Part shown: in pieces, positions 40,191-50,651 of the stretch | Position numbering within the stretch: position 1 is the stretch's first letter | How the letters are laid out: every line of letters begins with the position of its first letter | Assembly (NCBI GenBank): GCA_021773015.1 | Contig: JAJFKW010000001.1 | Span: 682,001 to 746,000 of the forward strand | DNA length: 64,000 bases | Direction of reading: 5' to 3' | From: Woeseia sp. | GTDB taxonomy: Bacteria; Pseudomonadota; Gammaproteobacteria; Steroidobacterales; Woeseiaceae | The notes under the pieces: model-generated | Seen by the model: the letters and a program-made list of their open reading frames with translations, nothing else | What the model was told of the DNA's origin: nothing | Databases searched by the model: none | Translations under genes and position numbers: made by a program

Positions 40191-42929
40191 TCAATCAGAA
40201 CTTGCCGTTTCTGCCATGTCGTCGAGTTGCTGCTGCAGCCGGGCCACCGACGCAGTGTCACCCATCAGTTGCGCAACCGAAATACGTTGCTGAAGCACCA
40301 TGCTTTGAATCTCCTCCCTGAGTTCGACTTCAGCTCGTTCGGCGTCGGTAGCAACGTCGGTTAAGAGCTGTCGCGCTTCGGCAATTTGGGCTTGCGCGAT
40401 CAGCGCATCAGCCAGAGCCAGCCGGCCCTTCAGCACCCACTCCTTTGAGACTGATTCCGTATTATCGTGGTTGGTGAGAAATTCCCGTAGCCAACGCTCA
40501 GAACCGGCATGGTCTGCTGCGTCGGATTTTACTTGACCCACTAACACCTCAGACTCCATTACATAGCTGTGGTCGCGAGGAAGGCGTTTTAAATAGCCAT
40601 CGATCGAACGCTGCAACTGGTCGATCGATGCATCGAAGTCACCGAGTCTCCGGAAATTCAAGGCCATATTAAAATGTGTGTCCGCGACGCTGGCGTGATC
40701 CTCGCCGAGCAACTCCAATTGAATGTCCAAGACTCTCTGGTATATCGGTCTCGCCTCATCCGGTCGACCGGCTTCGCTGACTGTGACGGCCAGGCTATTC
40801 AATGCTGCTGCCGTTCGTTCGTGAACGGGACCTGCGGTTACCTCGAAGATTGCGAGCGCCTCACGAAATGCGCGCTCCGATGCCTCCAGGTCGTCTAGCA
40901 ACCGCAATAGAACACCGTAGTGGCCGAGCGTCATGCCGAGTTGCCAGTCCTGCTCATCGCGCTGCCGTGCAAGACGTAGCGATTCCTCATAATAATGGCG
41001 AGACTGATCGAAGTTCCCCTTATAAAGGTGCACGCGAGCAACCATGTTCAAATTATCGATCACGTCATCGGTCGCGTATTTCTCGGCCAGCTCAAGACCG
41101 CGCATCGAATGAGTCAGTGCTTCATCAAGGCGCTCGTATCGAACGAGAATTTCCGCCAACCCAGCATGACTCTCAGAGTAGTAGCGCGCCACGGGAGTTT
41201 GCCCAGGATTTGCGGTCAACACAGCTTCATGAATTGCAATTGCATTGGAGAAATGTGTTTCTGATGTCTCTAAATCGCCGGTCAAATTTGCACGTTCACC
41301 GGTGAGGTACCAAAGATCGCCAGTTTGTGGTGCGTTCTCGCCGAAACCATTGCGCGCCAAAACCAAAGCTCTGTCCAGATGTCGCGCAGACACTTCATAG
41401 TCCCCGAGTTGCATAAACAAAGTTCCCAAAGCCTGCCGCACCTCGCTTTCGACGAACCAATGCGGTGGTTCACCCTGCTCGAGATCTACGACCGCTGTTT
41501 CAGCAAGCTCACGCAGTAACGCTGTATCGCGCCCGCGCGCGACGAGCGGGCCGGAGGCTTCGAGCATGTCGGTTAGGAACCTGGCAACAGCCTGTGCACT
41601 GCTCGCCTGCACTGATGCTTCACGTTCCGCATTCAGCGCACGCCACCAGCCAATTGACGCAGTAATGCCACCGACTAATACGACGATGGCAAGTGCAAAT
41701 GAAAACGCGACAGCCAAGCGATTTCGGCGAACAAATTTTCGTGCTTTGTAGAGATTGCTTGGCGGCCCCGCTACGAGCACTTCGCCTTGCAAGTAACGTT
41801 CAACATCGCTAGCAAGCGCATCAACCGTTGCATAACGATGCGTACGCTCTGGCGCGATGGCCATACTGACGATCCAATCCAATTCGCCACGGACGGTTTT
41901 GATTAGCTGCGAACCCGAAGTAGAGCGGCTGGTGGCAACGCCTGCGAGTAGCTCGCCAATTTGGCTCAGCATCTGGCTTGGCGGAATGGCGTCTTGTTGC
42001 GTCGCCGGATCCAAAACTGTGTCGTTGGTCTCGGTGATTCCGGAACGGTTTTGCGGCAAGCGGCTAGTTATCAGTTTGTATAGAACGATACCGAGCGAAT
42101 ACACGTCGGATGCCGTATCAATATCCGCGCCCAATGATTGTGTGAGTTCCGGCGCGGTATAGTCCGGCGTCCCCATTCTCAGTCCGCGTACAACAGTTTG
42201 TACCGAGTCGGGCGTCAGCCGGCCAGTCAGTGCTTTTGCAATTCCGAAATCGATAATCTTGACGACCGCGGATTCACCCTCGCCCGTCACCAGGATATTC
42301 GACGGCTTAAGATCACGGTGCAATACACCTTTCTGGTGCGCGTGTTGAACCGCATCGCAAGCGGAGCGGAAGAGCCGCAATCTTTCCGCCACCGACAGGC
42401 GATGTCGATCGCAATACGCATCCAGTCCAGTGCCATTCACAAATTCCATGGCAAAAAAGGGTCTGCCGTTTTCGGTCACACCGGCATCGTAGACCTGGGC
42501 GATGTTTGGGTGCTGCATCAACGCCAACGCCTGCCGTTCGCTGTTGAACCTCGCCAGCAAATCGCGTGTATCCATGCCAGGCTTTATTAACTTGATCGCC
42601 ACCCGGCGTTGAATCGGTGCTTCCTGTTCAGCCTCATAAACCAGACCCATTCCGCCCTCGCCGGCTAGGCGCGTAATTCGGTAAGGACCGATTGTTTTGC
42701 CAACGAGATCGCCCGGCGTCTCAAGGCCAAGCTGTTCAATCGCCGGAGAGTTAGATAGAAAGTCGGGGTCGGCCTCCAGGTTCGCCAACAGGTCGTTTAC
42801 TTCATCGCACAATTCAGCGTCGCCGCCTGTTTCGCGGCGTAGAAATTCCCCACGCTGCTTGGCGGTCAACTCCAACGCTCCATGGAATAACTGCCACATG
42901 CGTTGCCATCGGCGTTCGTCCTCAGACAT
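40191..42929 (-). CDS. Ser/Thr protein kinase with helical-repeat sensor domain
   Basis: 912 residues. After an N-terminal 70-residue segment the kinase domain follows: GEGGMGLVYEA, Lys113 in RVAIKLIK, catalytic HRDLKPSN (Asp206), DFGIAK (Asp227) and the PEL-type APE loop. One membrane segment at about 403-427 (VAFSFALAIVVLVGGITASI) precedes a long tetratricopeptide-like region with repeats such as LERALVLARNGFGEN and RALAIFEVTAGPVHERTAAA. It overlaps the sigma factor gene by 8 bp; ECF sigma factors coupled to such kinases (ECF43-like) are known. Confidence 0.92.
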   Translation of the reverse strand: MSEDERRWQRMWQLFHGALELTAKQRGEFLRRETGGDAELCDEVNDLLANLEADPDFLSNSPAIEQLGLETPGDLVGKTIGPYRITRLAGEGGMGLVYEAEQEAPIQRRVAIKLIKPGMDTRDLLARFNSERQALALMQHPNIAQVYDAGVTENGRPFFAMEFVNGTGLDAYCDRHRLSVAERLRLFRSACDAVQHAHQKGVLHRDLKPSNILVTGEGESAVVKIIDFGIAKALTGRLTPDSVQTVVRGLRMGTPDYTAPELTQSLGADIDTASDVYSLGIVLYKLITSRLPQNRSGITETNDTVLDPATQQDAIPPSQMLSQIGELLAGVATSRSTSGSQLIKTVRGELDWIVSMAIAPERTHRYATVDALASDVERYLQGEVLVAGPPSNLYKARKFVRRNRLAVAFSFALAIVVLVGGITASIGWWRALNAEREASVQASSAQAVARFLTDMLEASGPLVARGRDTALLRELAETAVVDLEQGEPPHWFVESEVRQALGTLFMQLGDYEVSARHLDRALVLARNGFGENAPQTGDLWYLTGERANLTGDLETSETHFSNAIAIHEAVLTANPGQTPVARYYSESHAGLAEILVRYERLDEALTHSMRGLELAEKYATDDVIDNLNMVARVHLYKGNFDQSRHYYEESLRLARQRDEQDWQLGMTLGHYGVLLRLLDDLEASERAFREALAIFEVTAGPVHERTAAALNSLAVTVSEAGRPDEARPIYQRVLDIQLELLGEDHASVADTHFNMALNFRRLGDFDASIDQLQRSIDGYLKRLPRDHSYVMESEVLVGQVKSDAADHAGSERWLREFLTNHDNTESVSKEWVLKGRLALADALIAQAQIAEARQLLTDVATDAERAEVELREEIQSMVLQQRISVAQLMGDTASVARLQQQLDDMAETASSD

Positions 42930-43545
42930 CTGAGCGACCGCCTGTCGTCAACGTCACTGGCGACAACTCGCGGCGTAGCCACGCCCGTGCCGCGGTCCAC
43001 TGTCTGTTGATCGATCTAGGGGACGCTTTCAATACGCTCGCGGTTTCCTTGACATTCAGTCCGGCGAAGTAGCGCAACTTCACCACCTCTGCCATACGCT
43101 GGTCCAATTTGTACAGGTCGTCGAGCGCGCTATCGAGCGCGAGTAAATCAACATCGATATCGTCGATTGCGCCCGCGTTGTCGCACAGCGTGACGCGTTG
43201 TTGATCGCCGCCTCTTTTCTTTGCGCCTCCACGGCGCGCGTGATCGACAAGGATATGTCGCATGGCTTCAGCAATCGCAGTCATGAAGTGGGCTTTCGAT
43301 TCAACCGGGATGTGCATCCGGGCACTGAACTTGACGTACGCCTCGTTAACTAACGCTGTCGGTTGAAGTGTGTGGTTGGCTCGTTCTTTCCTAAGGTAAC
43401 TTGCGGCCAACCGCCGAAGATCAGAATACAAGAACGTTAGCAACTCATCGAATGCCGATGCATCTCCTCGATGCCACTGGTCCAATAGGACAGTGATCTC
43501 ACCGCCGACGGACGGCTTGTCTTTGTTTTTGTTGTTGGTTGACAT
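42922..43545 (-). CDS. ECF sigma factor (TIGR02999-like) coupled to a Ser/Thr kinase
   Basis: 207 residues. Region 2 is visible as YSDLRRLAASYLRKER, HTLQPTALVNEAYVKF and IPVESKAHFMTAIAEAMRHI, and region 4 as LDQRMAEVVKLRYFAGLNVK, ETASVLKASPRSINRQWTAA. This matches the extended ECF group often found beside Ser/Thr kinases. Its stop overlaps the kinase start, so expression is coupled. Likely activates part of the leftward cluster. Confidence 0.9.
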   Translation of the reverse strand: MSTNNKNKDKPSVGGEITVLLDQWHRGDASAFDELLTFLYSDLRRLAASYLRKERANHTLQPTALVNEAYVKFSARMHIPVESKAHFMTAIAEAMRHILVDHARRGGAKKRGGDQQRVTLCDNAGAIDDIDVDLLALDSALDDLYKLDQRMAEVVKLRYFAGLNVKETASVLKASPRSINRQWTAARAWLRRELSPVTLTTGGRSDV

Positions 43546-43671
43546 GATTGTTTCAGCAATGGCATACGCGCGAGCGCATACCAGGTTGCATCGATCATAT
43601 CTTTAGAACGGCAGTGTTGGCCAGTTGGACTTACTATTGGAAGCACTCGTGTATGACCGAGCAGTTGCCGC

Positions 43672-43911
43672 TCAATTGGTGAGAATCACCGTGATATTGC
43701 CATTCAGCGGCAAACCATTGACCGCCACAACAGCACCGTCTCCACCTCTCGTCAACTCCAATTGAGTCAACATAACGCTGAAATTGGTGATCGTGGGCGG
43801 TGGTGGCGGAGGTGGCGCAGGAGTCCGCGGGCTGCTGCTGCCTCCCCCACAGCCGCTAACGACACTCGCGACTGCCATAACCAGACATCCCTTTGTAATT
43901 CTTCTAAACAT
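43672..43911 (-). CDS. Small Pro-rich lipoprotein
   Basis: 79 residues: a lipobox-like VASVVSGCGGG near residue 21, then SSSPRTPAPPPPPPP, and a short C-terminal domain (VMLTQLELTRGGDGAVVAVN). The signal and Cys support outer-membrane lipoprotein sorting. Function unknown. Confidence 0.62.
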   Translation of the reverse strand: MFRRITKGCLVMAVASVVSGCGGGSSSPRTPAPPPPPPPTITNFSVMLTQLELTRGGDGAVVAVNGLPLNGNITVILTN

Positions 43912-43952
43912 CGCTACGCCTTTGTGTTGTGGGTTGCCTGCATTGGTATAAC

Positions 43953-45446
43953 TCAGGGTGTGAAATCGTACGTTACCAAAAATTCCCGACGGCCAGATCC
44001 AACACCGTAAGGTTGAGCCGGTGTAAGCGTAAGCGTGCCGTCGGCCGCATATTGTCCAGAACCGACCAGAGCGTCTCCCGCATCTACTGCGCCATCCACA
44101 TTGAGGTCCTCGTAAACGCTCACATTGGTCACATCAGCAACCACATCACCGGTCCCCGTTCCCTGCAGCGTCAAGGATGACATCTCGGTTTCATACGGTA
44201 AGTCAATGACGAAACGCATCAACACGACGCCTTGTGCGCCACCGGCAACGTTCGTTTCAACTGGCTGTGCACCACTGTTTGTGATATTCGCAGGCGCCGG
44301 CGTGACGCTATCGTTGACGGTAATCGTGACCGTCGCAGCACTACTCATCCCCAGGTCATTCATCACTGTTAACTCGAGATCCAACGCCGCTCCGGCAACC
44401 GCAACGTCCGGAGCAATAAACGTAGGCTGCTGCACCGTCGCATCCGAAAGCACAACCAACGGTCCATTTAGCTGAACCCAGTCGTAGCTAATAATCGTTC
44501 CGGAAGTCGTAGTGCTGGCGGACCCATCGAGCATCACAAGATTGAATTCATCGACCGCTTGATCGATTCCCGCATTGGCTATCAATTCATCAACAGCGTT
44601 TCCATTGAGGTTTAAGTCAAGAACCCCCGTATCTGGATCGTTTGACGATATTCGAAGCAGCGTAGATTTGGCTCCTGCACTGGCAGGATTAAACGCGACG
44701 TCGATGGTACAGCTCGCCGTCGTCGCCAGTGTCGGCGTTAAACTCGGACAAGTGCCGATCGTGATGGAAAATTCTGCGGCATCGCCACCCGACAATATGA
44801 TAGAACCGACAACAAGATCAGCGTTGCCGTTATTGTCAATGGTGAAAACCTGGCTTGCGGTAGAGCTGACGATTGTCTGACCGAAATCGTGCGACATCGG
44901 ATCGACACTAATATCCGCCGCAACCGGCGGCGTTGGGTTCACAGTGACGCCGACGTTCGCGATGTTGCTATCAATCGTTCCGTCGTTTGCCACATAGCTA
45001 AAGCTGTCACCGCCTACAAAACCAGCGTCTGGCGTGTAGTTCAAGCTTCCAGCTACAGCTGCGGTACCGTTGCTGCCTTGTGCAACGATGCTGAAAATCA
45101 GCGGGTCGTTATCAGCATCGGTACAGTCTGGAGCTGTGCTGCCAGCCGTATCTTCGATGGTCACAATGCTGACATCGTTGCAAACTGGCGGTGTATTGAC
45201 GGCAACGGCAGTATTTTGAATTGCGAGAATATTGCCGTTGTTATCGTAGGTATAAGATACCGATGAACCATCGTCGTACACCGCGTCGGTGAGCCTTCCG
45301 GCATTATCGTAGCTGTAAGTTTCGGCCCACGAAGTTGAGCTGCATACCAGACCAAGGCAAACGAGTAAAGCCGATAAGACGTTGATTCCGAGCGGCAGGT
45401 CAGCGGGGCTGCCATCGAGATTATTCTTTAGATTGAGAACTAACAT
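43953..45446 (-). CDS. Secreted beta-domain protein downstream of the RHS gene
   Basis: 497 residues. A signal-like segment (VLSALLVCLGLVCSSTSWA) is followed by two YD repeats (TYSYDNAGRLTDAVYDDGSS, VSYTYDNNGNILAI), a cadherin-like domain (VCNDVSIVTIEDTAGS.. YVANDGTIDSN), a choice-of-anchor-D type segment (FGQTIVSSTASQVFTIDNNG, FNPASAGAKSTLLRISSNDP), a PKD-like domain and a C-terminal beta region. Its start overlaps the stop of the giant RHS gene by seven bases, so it is coupled to it. Its YD repeats are probably evolutionarily derived from that gene. Confidence 0.75.
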   Translation of the reverse strand: MLVLNLKNNLDGSPADLPLGINVLSALLVCLGLVCSSTSWAETYSYDNAGRLTDAVYDDGSSVSYTYDNNGNILAIQNTAVAVNTPPVCNDVSIVTIEDTAGSTAPDCTDADNDPLIFSIVAQGSNGTAAVAGSLNYTPDAGFVGGDSFSYVANDGTIDSNIANVGVTVNPTPPVAADISVDPMSHDFGQTIVSSTASQVFTIDNNGNADLVVGSIILSGGDAAEFSITIGTCPSLTPTLATTASCTIDVAFNPASAGAKSTLLRISSNDPDTGVLDLNLNGNAVDELIANAGIDQAVDEFNLVMLDGSASTTTSGTIISYDWVQLNGPLVVLSDATVQQPTFIAPDVAVAGAALDLELTVMNDLGMSSAATVTITVNDSVTPAPANITNSGAQPVETNVAGGAQGVVLMRFVIDLPYETEMSSLTLQGTGTGDVVADVTNVSVYEDLNVDGAVDAGDALVGSGQYAADGTLTLTPAQPYGVGSGRREFLVTYDFTP

Positions 45447-48400
45447 ATGATGACCACACCCTTCATTTCGCCGATGCAGGAGTTTTCCCTCTCGGCTTCC
45501 TGATAAATTCGGATCAAGTCACGCAGCTCTTCCACCGGCGGTAACGTGGGAACCTCTATTTCATCGACCGCGTGTCGGTCATTGGCGTCGCGGGTAGTGG
45601 GTGGATTACCGCGGACTGCAGGTTTCTCGCGCAGGGGGAGTTCATTGAATGAAGGCTCTAGAATGTCTGCCAAATCTTTTGAAGGTTCAAGCAACTCAAT
45701 AGTATCGCCGAAGGTCATTCTGTGATTCAGAACAACGAATTTTCTAATCTCATCGTAATTTTCTCTTGCTGGAGTGATGCTGCTTGCGATCGGCGTTGTA
45801 AGTACTTGGTCTGCCAATAATTCGTGGGCAACGGTAGAACTGTGTCCGTTAGAATTACCATATGGCCCGGGATTACCGACCATTAGTCTGGCGGTCACGT
45901 CCTCCATAGGCTCGGCGGTGAGGTATATTGAGTGAATAACGGAATTGGTTAGATCAAAGAGCGAATTGTAAGTATGTCCGCCTTGTTGGGGTTCGAAAAA
46001 CGGCTCCCAGCCGACAGGGTCGATGCGCAAGGGCTCATTTCCTGGTAACAAATCGGCTGCGATGAATTCCTCCTCAGGCACCGCCTGTGTTCCCCTAGGG
46101 TCAATAAAACGCAATGGATTACCAGCCGCGTACTGATAAGGGTTTGCCTCTTTTGGACCAATAAGCTTGATGGGATCACGTGAAATGAAGCGGCCATCGG
46201 CACCGTTGTAGTATCTCGCACGCAAGTAATACAAATCGTCGCCCTCTTGCATCACTCCGGATTCGCCCTGCCAGGTAAAGACGTTGCCTGAACTATCTGT
46301 ACTCGCCAGTAGCTCGCCATAAGGGCTGTAGGCATAGCTTGCGATGACATTGCCGCTTGCATCACTCAAAAACGTAGTATTGCCCATCTCATCGAAATGG
46401 TAATCCGAGCGACTGTCATCGACCGCCGCGATGCTGTAGAGCAGTCCACCATCTGGTGAGTGAATGTAATAGCGAATATCCACGCTACCCACCTGCTCGA
46501 TGCTGACAGAAGGCAGTCGTAGAGCATCGTTCCAAACAAACTCTCGAGTAACGCCCGCATCGGTGCGGTCAAGCCGACGACCAAATGCATCGTAACTAAA
46601 TGACACTGTAGTCCCACCTTGCGTATAACTCGTGAGCCGCGACGCCAAATCCCAGGCATACGTCCGCACGCCATCGCTGGTGAGCCGACCAAGCGCATCA
46701 TAGGTGTAGGCGTTCGTTTGTGATGCGGTGTCGAAACTGTTTGAAGTGGTAACCGTTTGAGAAATCGCTGGCGCCTGTGGGACATTGCGTGTTGCAACTG
46801 TTATTTGCCCCCGAGCATCGCGCGTCATAGCAATGCTCGATACGGTTCCTTCGCTGACGTTCGTGAGCCGCCCATCGTTGTCATAGGTATACGATGTATT
46901 GACACCGTTGGGTCGAACTATGCTAATTAGTCGATCCGCAACATCGTAAGCAAACATAGTCACCGCACCGGTCCAGTCGGAAACTTGCGATAGGTTGCCG
47001 TTGGCGTCGTAGTCGTAGCTCACCGTTATTCCAGTCGCTAGCGTCATCGCCGAAATGCGCCCACCAGCATCTCGGGAAATGCTGATACCGTTCGTTTGGG
47101 CTAACTGGCTATAGAGATCGTAACTACGACTGATACCGTCCGCGCCGAGCAACCGATTGTTGCCGTCATATGCGTAGGTCAGTAGCGTGCCGTCGCTGTA
47201 GTCTTCCCGCGTGCGGTTGCCGGCCGCATCATGGGTCAGCGTAAGCGTACCGAGCACGCCAGGAAAACTTACTTGTGACGGGCGATTGCGGTTGTCATAG
47301 TCAATCGTACTGCTGTTTGCCAACGGATCCGAACTCGATATCTGTCGCCCCTGTGTATCGTAGGCTAAGGGCCAGTCGTTGCCGTTGGCATCTGTGATCG
47401 TAGTAATTTGTCCAAGCGCGTTCCGCGTGTAACTGGCGGAAATTCCTTCAGGAATCGAAACAGCGGAAAGCAAACCACGGGCTTCGCGGCTGAACGTGGT
47501 GACGTTACCTAATGAATCGCTCGTCGTAGCAAGCCATCCCATAGCGTCGTAGGAAAAATCGATCGGGTTACCGAGCGGGCTATTGACCCGCGTAATTCTG
47601 CCCATTTGGTCCGATGATAATGTCACTACATTGCCTAATGGATCGACAACGGAAGCCAAAATCCCTTCGGCATCATAGGTAAATGCCCGGAGATCACCTA
47701 AAGGGCTAATGACATCCGTTAGTTCACCGAGCGAATTGTGACCTAGCGTGACAGTGTTATTGTTTTCATCCGTTATCGACGCCACCTGTCCCAATTCGTC
47801 GTAACTTGTGGTTACGTTGCCTCCCAGGGGATTAAGGATACTTACGAGCCGATTGTTGCCGTCGTAACTGAGCGTGACAGTGTTGTTCAGTGGATCCGTA
47901 ATAGTCGCCAAGTTGCCATTAGCGTCATAACTCGATGTGACAGTATTACCGTTCTCGTCCGTCGTTGAGGTCAACCTGTCTTCGTCGTCGAACGTGAACG
48001 CTACGGTATTTGCATCTGCGAAAGTTGCGAGATTGAGGCGCCTGAATGTGTCGTAGCCAAAGCTAATGGTGTTCCCAGCAGGATCGGTCGACGTTAGACG
48101 TGTCGCATCTGCGTTGTAAGTGTGAGTGGTGATTCCACCGATAACATTGGTCTTAGTTAATACACGACCAGTGGCATTGTAGGTAGCGGCTAGTGTATTT
48201 CCGACCTGGTCGGTGTGAAATTCAAGGTTACCGTTACCGTCATACACGAATATCTGACTGCTGCCGTCGGCATGTGAAATCCCCGTCAGATCGTAGTGTG
48301 TCAATCCAGATACGGCTCTCGCGGTATACGTGTACGTTGTATTGGTCGTATCCGCATTTGTGATGGAGGCGAGTTTCCCGCTTGGCTGATGATGATCGTA

Positions 48401-50350
48401 TGTTGTGACGTCGCCAAGTCGATCGGCAATCGTACTACGTCGTCCGCTAGCATCGGAATTCATTGAAAAACTCAACCCCGTTTGATCTTGGCGGGCACTG
48501 AGTTCGCCGGTAGCGGTATGGGTATGCACCCTTGTTTGCGTTAGTGGATCTGTTAGCGTTGTGTCCGGGGCCGCATAGGTGAAGCTGTGAGTGTTGCCGG
48601 CTGCATCCGATTGTGTCGCAACCTGTCCACCCCCGTTCCAGGTTTGAGAGAATGGGATATTGCCTTCAGGTTCTGTCGTCGAGGTCATCAGCGCGCCGGA
48701 ATCGTAGGCAAACGTTGTGACACTTCCACTCACACCGGTAACGCTGATGAGATCGTCTATTGTGTATGAAAAAGTGATAGTTCGGCTGCCGTCTGAAACG
48801 GTGGCCAATTTTCCGTTAGGCTCATAAGTGAAGCTCAGAGTCCGGCCTAGCCCATCGGAAACTTCCATCAATAGATTCGCAGTATCGTAGCTTAACGAAT
48901 GAACGTTACCTTTGCCGTCTTCGATACTGATCAATAATCCCGAGCTACTAAAACTATATTGCCGGCCGTTGCGCGGGTCGAGCAACGTAAATTGTCCGAT
49001 ACCTTCAGCTAACTGATAAGCGACGTCGGTTTTGCCAGCCAAATCCCACGTAGACCCATTATTTGTAAATTCGATCAGCCGTCCGTGATGGTTGACGATA
49101 TCGATATCGTTACCGATGTTCGTCAGCGTCCACTCATAGAAGTGCCGCCAGTTATCGCCAATGGGGCCGCCAACGCCTGCGTTAACGAGCGCCGACGAGT
49201 AATAACGTGAGAACAACAACGGCATCGGTCCGCCAAGGTTGAAGTCGGCGGAGAATTGGTTAAACAGGTCTCCAGTAAATGTGCTGACTGGATCGGCATC
49301 AGTACCACCCTGCTCGAAATCTGCGGGCGTATCGCCAACGGCAGCTACCGGGGGAGAACACCCGAAAATATCGTCTGGACTATTTCCGGTAATTGAACCG
49401 CTCGGCAAGCGCAGACTTCCCGGATTTAAGGTGGTACAGCGTAGGCCGCCGCCATCGTCGGCCGCAGTATTACCGTTGATCGTTCCAGATGTAATTTCAA
49501 GTGTCCGACCACTCGAAACGAAGTAAATACCGCCACCGTCAGACAGTGTTGTGGCAGCCATCGCGCTATTGTTTGAAATTGAAACATTGGTCAACCGCGT
49601 CGAATCGGCCGACGTATACATTCCCGCGCCGAAATTACGCTGTGAGGCAACCAATGAGTTGCCGGTAATGCTGGTGTTCTCAATAACGAGTGTTGAGAAG
49701 TTGCCTTTGTAAATTCCACCGCCAAAAGCTGAAACCGGCAACGAACCGCCAAGCACCGTATTGTTCGAGATTTCGCTATTCCTGATGGTAATTGGGGCAC
49801 TTCCTCCCCAAAAGATACCGCCGCCAAGACGTTGAGCAGTATTATTCCTTATTACCGTGTTTGACATATCAAGCTGTGACGAGCCTGTGTCACTGCCAAC
49901 TCCGCCACCGGTAAGATCGGAGCTATTGTTCTCAATGATCATGTCTTGAAGAACCACCAACCCGCCGGAAACCCGAATGCCGCCACCCGGCGCACCAATT
50001 TGATTGCCGCCGGTTATAGTGAGTCCGCGAATCGTGGCGCTGGCGGCTGTACTGATCACCGCAGAGTTGGACCCGCTCCCGTCGATGATGGTCGATTCCG
50101 GGCTGGTTGGTGTGCTCGACTGCAATGTCCTGTTGACAACCGTTAGATCACTCTCGGTGTAGGTTCCGGGATCGACGATGACATCCTGACCCGCAGACGC
50201 TGGGTCGTCGAGTGCTGCAGAAATTGACGTGAAATCGCAGCCACTCGGACAAACGGTCACTGCGCCAACCAACGATGGAAACATCGACAGTACCAGTGAT
50301 AGCGCTGGCAACAGCCATTTGGCGATGCATGTTTTACGAGGTTTCATCAT
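45440..50350 (-). CDS. Giant RHS/YD-repeat surface protein with beta-helix N-terminus
   Basis: 1636 residues from the ATG at 50350 (the frame extends to 50380). A signal peptide (WLLPALSLVLSMFPSLVGA) leads to a right-handed beta-helix region with choice-of-anchor-Q-like repeats (about 40-330), then a DUF6531-like start of the RHS part (VSTFTGDLFNQFSADF) and around 30 YD repeats such as GNLATITDPLNNTVTLSYDG. The RHS core end DGRFISRDPIKLIGPKEANP is at about 1410, followed by a 220-residue variable C-terminus without a domain I recognise. RHS C-termini are often toxins; none is evident. Codirectional with the 497-residue protein. Confidence 0.9.
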   Translation of the reverse strand: MMKPRKTCIAKWLLPALSLVLSMFPSLVGAVTVCPSGCDFTSISAALDDPASAGQDVIVDPGTYTESDLTVVNRTLQSSTPTSPESTIIDGSGSNSAVISTAASATIRGLTITGGNQIGAPGGGIRVSGGLVVLQDMIIENNSSDLTGGGVGSDTGSSQLDMSNTVIRNNTAQRLGGGIFWGGSAPITIRNSEISNNTVLGGSLPVSAFGGGIYKGNFSTLVIENTSITGNSLVASQRNFGAGMYTSADSTRLTNVSISNNSAMAATTLSDGGGIYFVSSGRTLEITSGTINGNTAADDGGGLRCTTLNPGSLRLPSGSITGNSPDDIFGCSPPVAAVGDTPADFEQGGTDADPVSTFTGDLFNQFSADFNLGGPMPLLFSRYYSSALVNAGVGGPIGDNWRHFYEWTLTNIGNDIDIVNHHGRLIEFTNNGSTWDLAGKTDVAYQLAEGIGQFTLLDPRNGRQYSFSSSGLLISIEDGKGNVHSLSYDTANLLMEVSDGLGRTLSFTYEPNGKLATVSDGSRTITFSYTIDDLISVTGVSGSVTTFAYDSGALMTSTTEPEGNIPFSQTWNGGGQVATQSDAAGNTHSFTYAAPDTTLTDPLTQTRVHTHTATGELSARQDQTGLSFSMNSDASGRRSTIADRLGDVTTYDHHQPSGKLASITNADTTNTTYTYTARAVSGLTHYDLTGISHADGSSQIFVYDGNGNLEFHTDQVGNTLAATYNATGRVLTKTNVIGGITTHTYNADATRLTSTDPAGNTISFGYDTFRRLNLATFADANTVAFTFDDEDRLTSTTDENGNTVTSSYDANGNLATITDPLNNTVTLSYDGNNRLVSILNPLGGNVTTSYDELGQVASITDENNNTVTLGHNSLGELTDVISPLGDLRAFTYDAEGILASVVDPLGNVVTLSSDQMGRITRVNSPLGNPIDFSYDAMGWLATTSDSLGNVTTFSREARGLLSAVSIPEGISASYTRNALGQITTITDANGNDWPLAYDTQGRQISSSDPLANSSTIDYDNRNRPSQVSFPGVLGTLTLTHDAAGNRTREDYSDGTLLTYAYDGNNRLLGADGISRSYDLYSQLAQTNGISISRDAGGRISAMTLATGITVSYDYDANGNLSQVSDWTGAVTMFAYDVADRLISIVRPNGVNTSYTYDNDGRLTNVSEGTVSSIAMTRDARGQITVATRNVPQAPAISQTVTTSNSFDTASQTNAYTYDALGRLTSDGVRTYAWDLASRLTSYTQGGTTVSFSYDAFGRRLDRTDAGVTREFVWNDALRLPSVSIEQVGSVDIRYYIHSPDGGLLYSIAAVDDSRSDYHFDEMGNTTFLSDASGNVIASYAYSPYGELLASTDSSGNVFTWQGESGVMQEGDDLYYLRARYYNGADGRFISRDPIKLIGPKEANPYQYAAGNPLRFIDPRGTQAVPEEEFIAADLLPGNEPLRIDPVGWEPFFEPQQGGHTYNSLFDLTNSVIHSIYLTAEPMEDVTARLMVGNPGPYGNSNGHSSTVAHELLADQVLTTPIASSITPARENYDEIRKFVVLNHRMTFGDTIELLEPSKDLADILEPSFNELPLREKPAVRGNPPTTRDANDRHAVDEIEVPTLPPVEELRDLIRIYQEAERENSCIGEMKGVVIIC

Positions 50351-50425
50351 ACGGTACCTACCAATCCGCGGCCCCGGCAAGGGCGCTATTGGTAAAGTAC
50401 TCTGAGGTTTTCGCCGTCAACATGC

Positions 50426-50443
50426 ATCCTACAAACGTAGGAT
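50426..50443. promoter_or_regulatory. 7-bp inverted repeat upstream of the RHS gene
   Basis: ATCCTAC, AAAC, GTAGGAT. Located 75-95 bp upstream of the RHS gene start. Candidate operator. Confidence 0.45.
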
Positions 50444-50651
50444 ATATTCGCTTACGGTATTAGCGAGGACAGCTAAGAGGAGTTGGAGGGCGAAAAAGAA
50501 GTCGGGTTTACTTTGTGAGCAATAAAAACATTGCACCATTTAAAAACTGTATCCGCTCTATTGCTGATCCGCGGAAAATTACGGAGCCGACAGGCTGCAA
50601 TCGACCAAGACAACCTCTATGCCACTGGGACCAACTAAAGGCTGCGCAATG

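Noticed and set aside
41282-42933. Plus-strand frames opposite the Ser/Thr kinase and sigma factor genes
   Set aside because: Shadows of the kinase and sigma frames; no starts or motifs.
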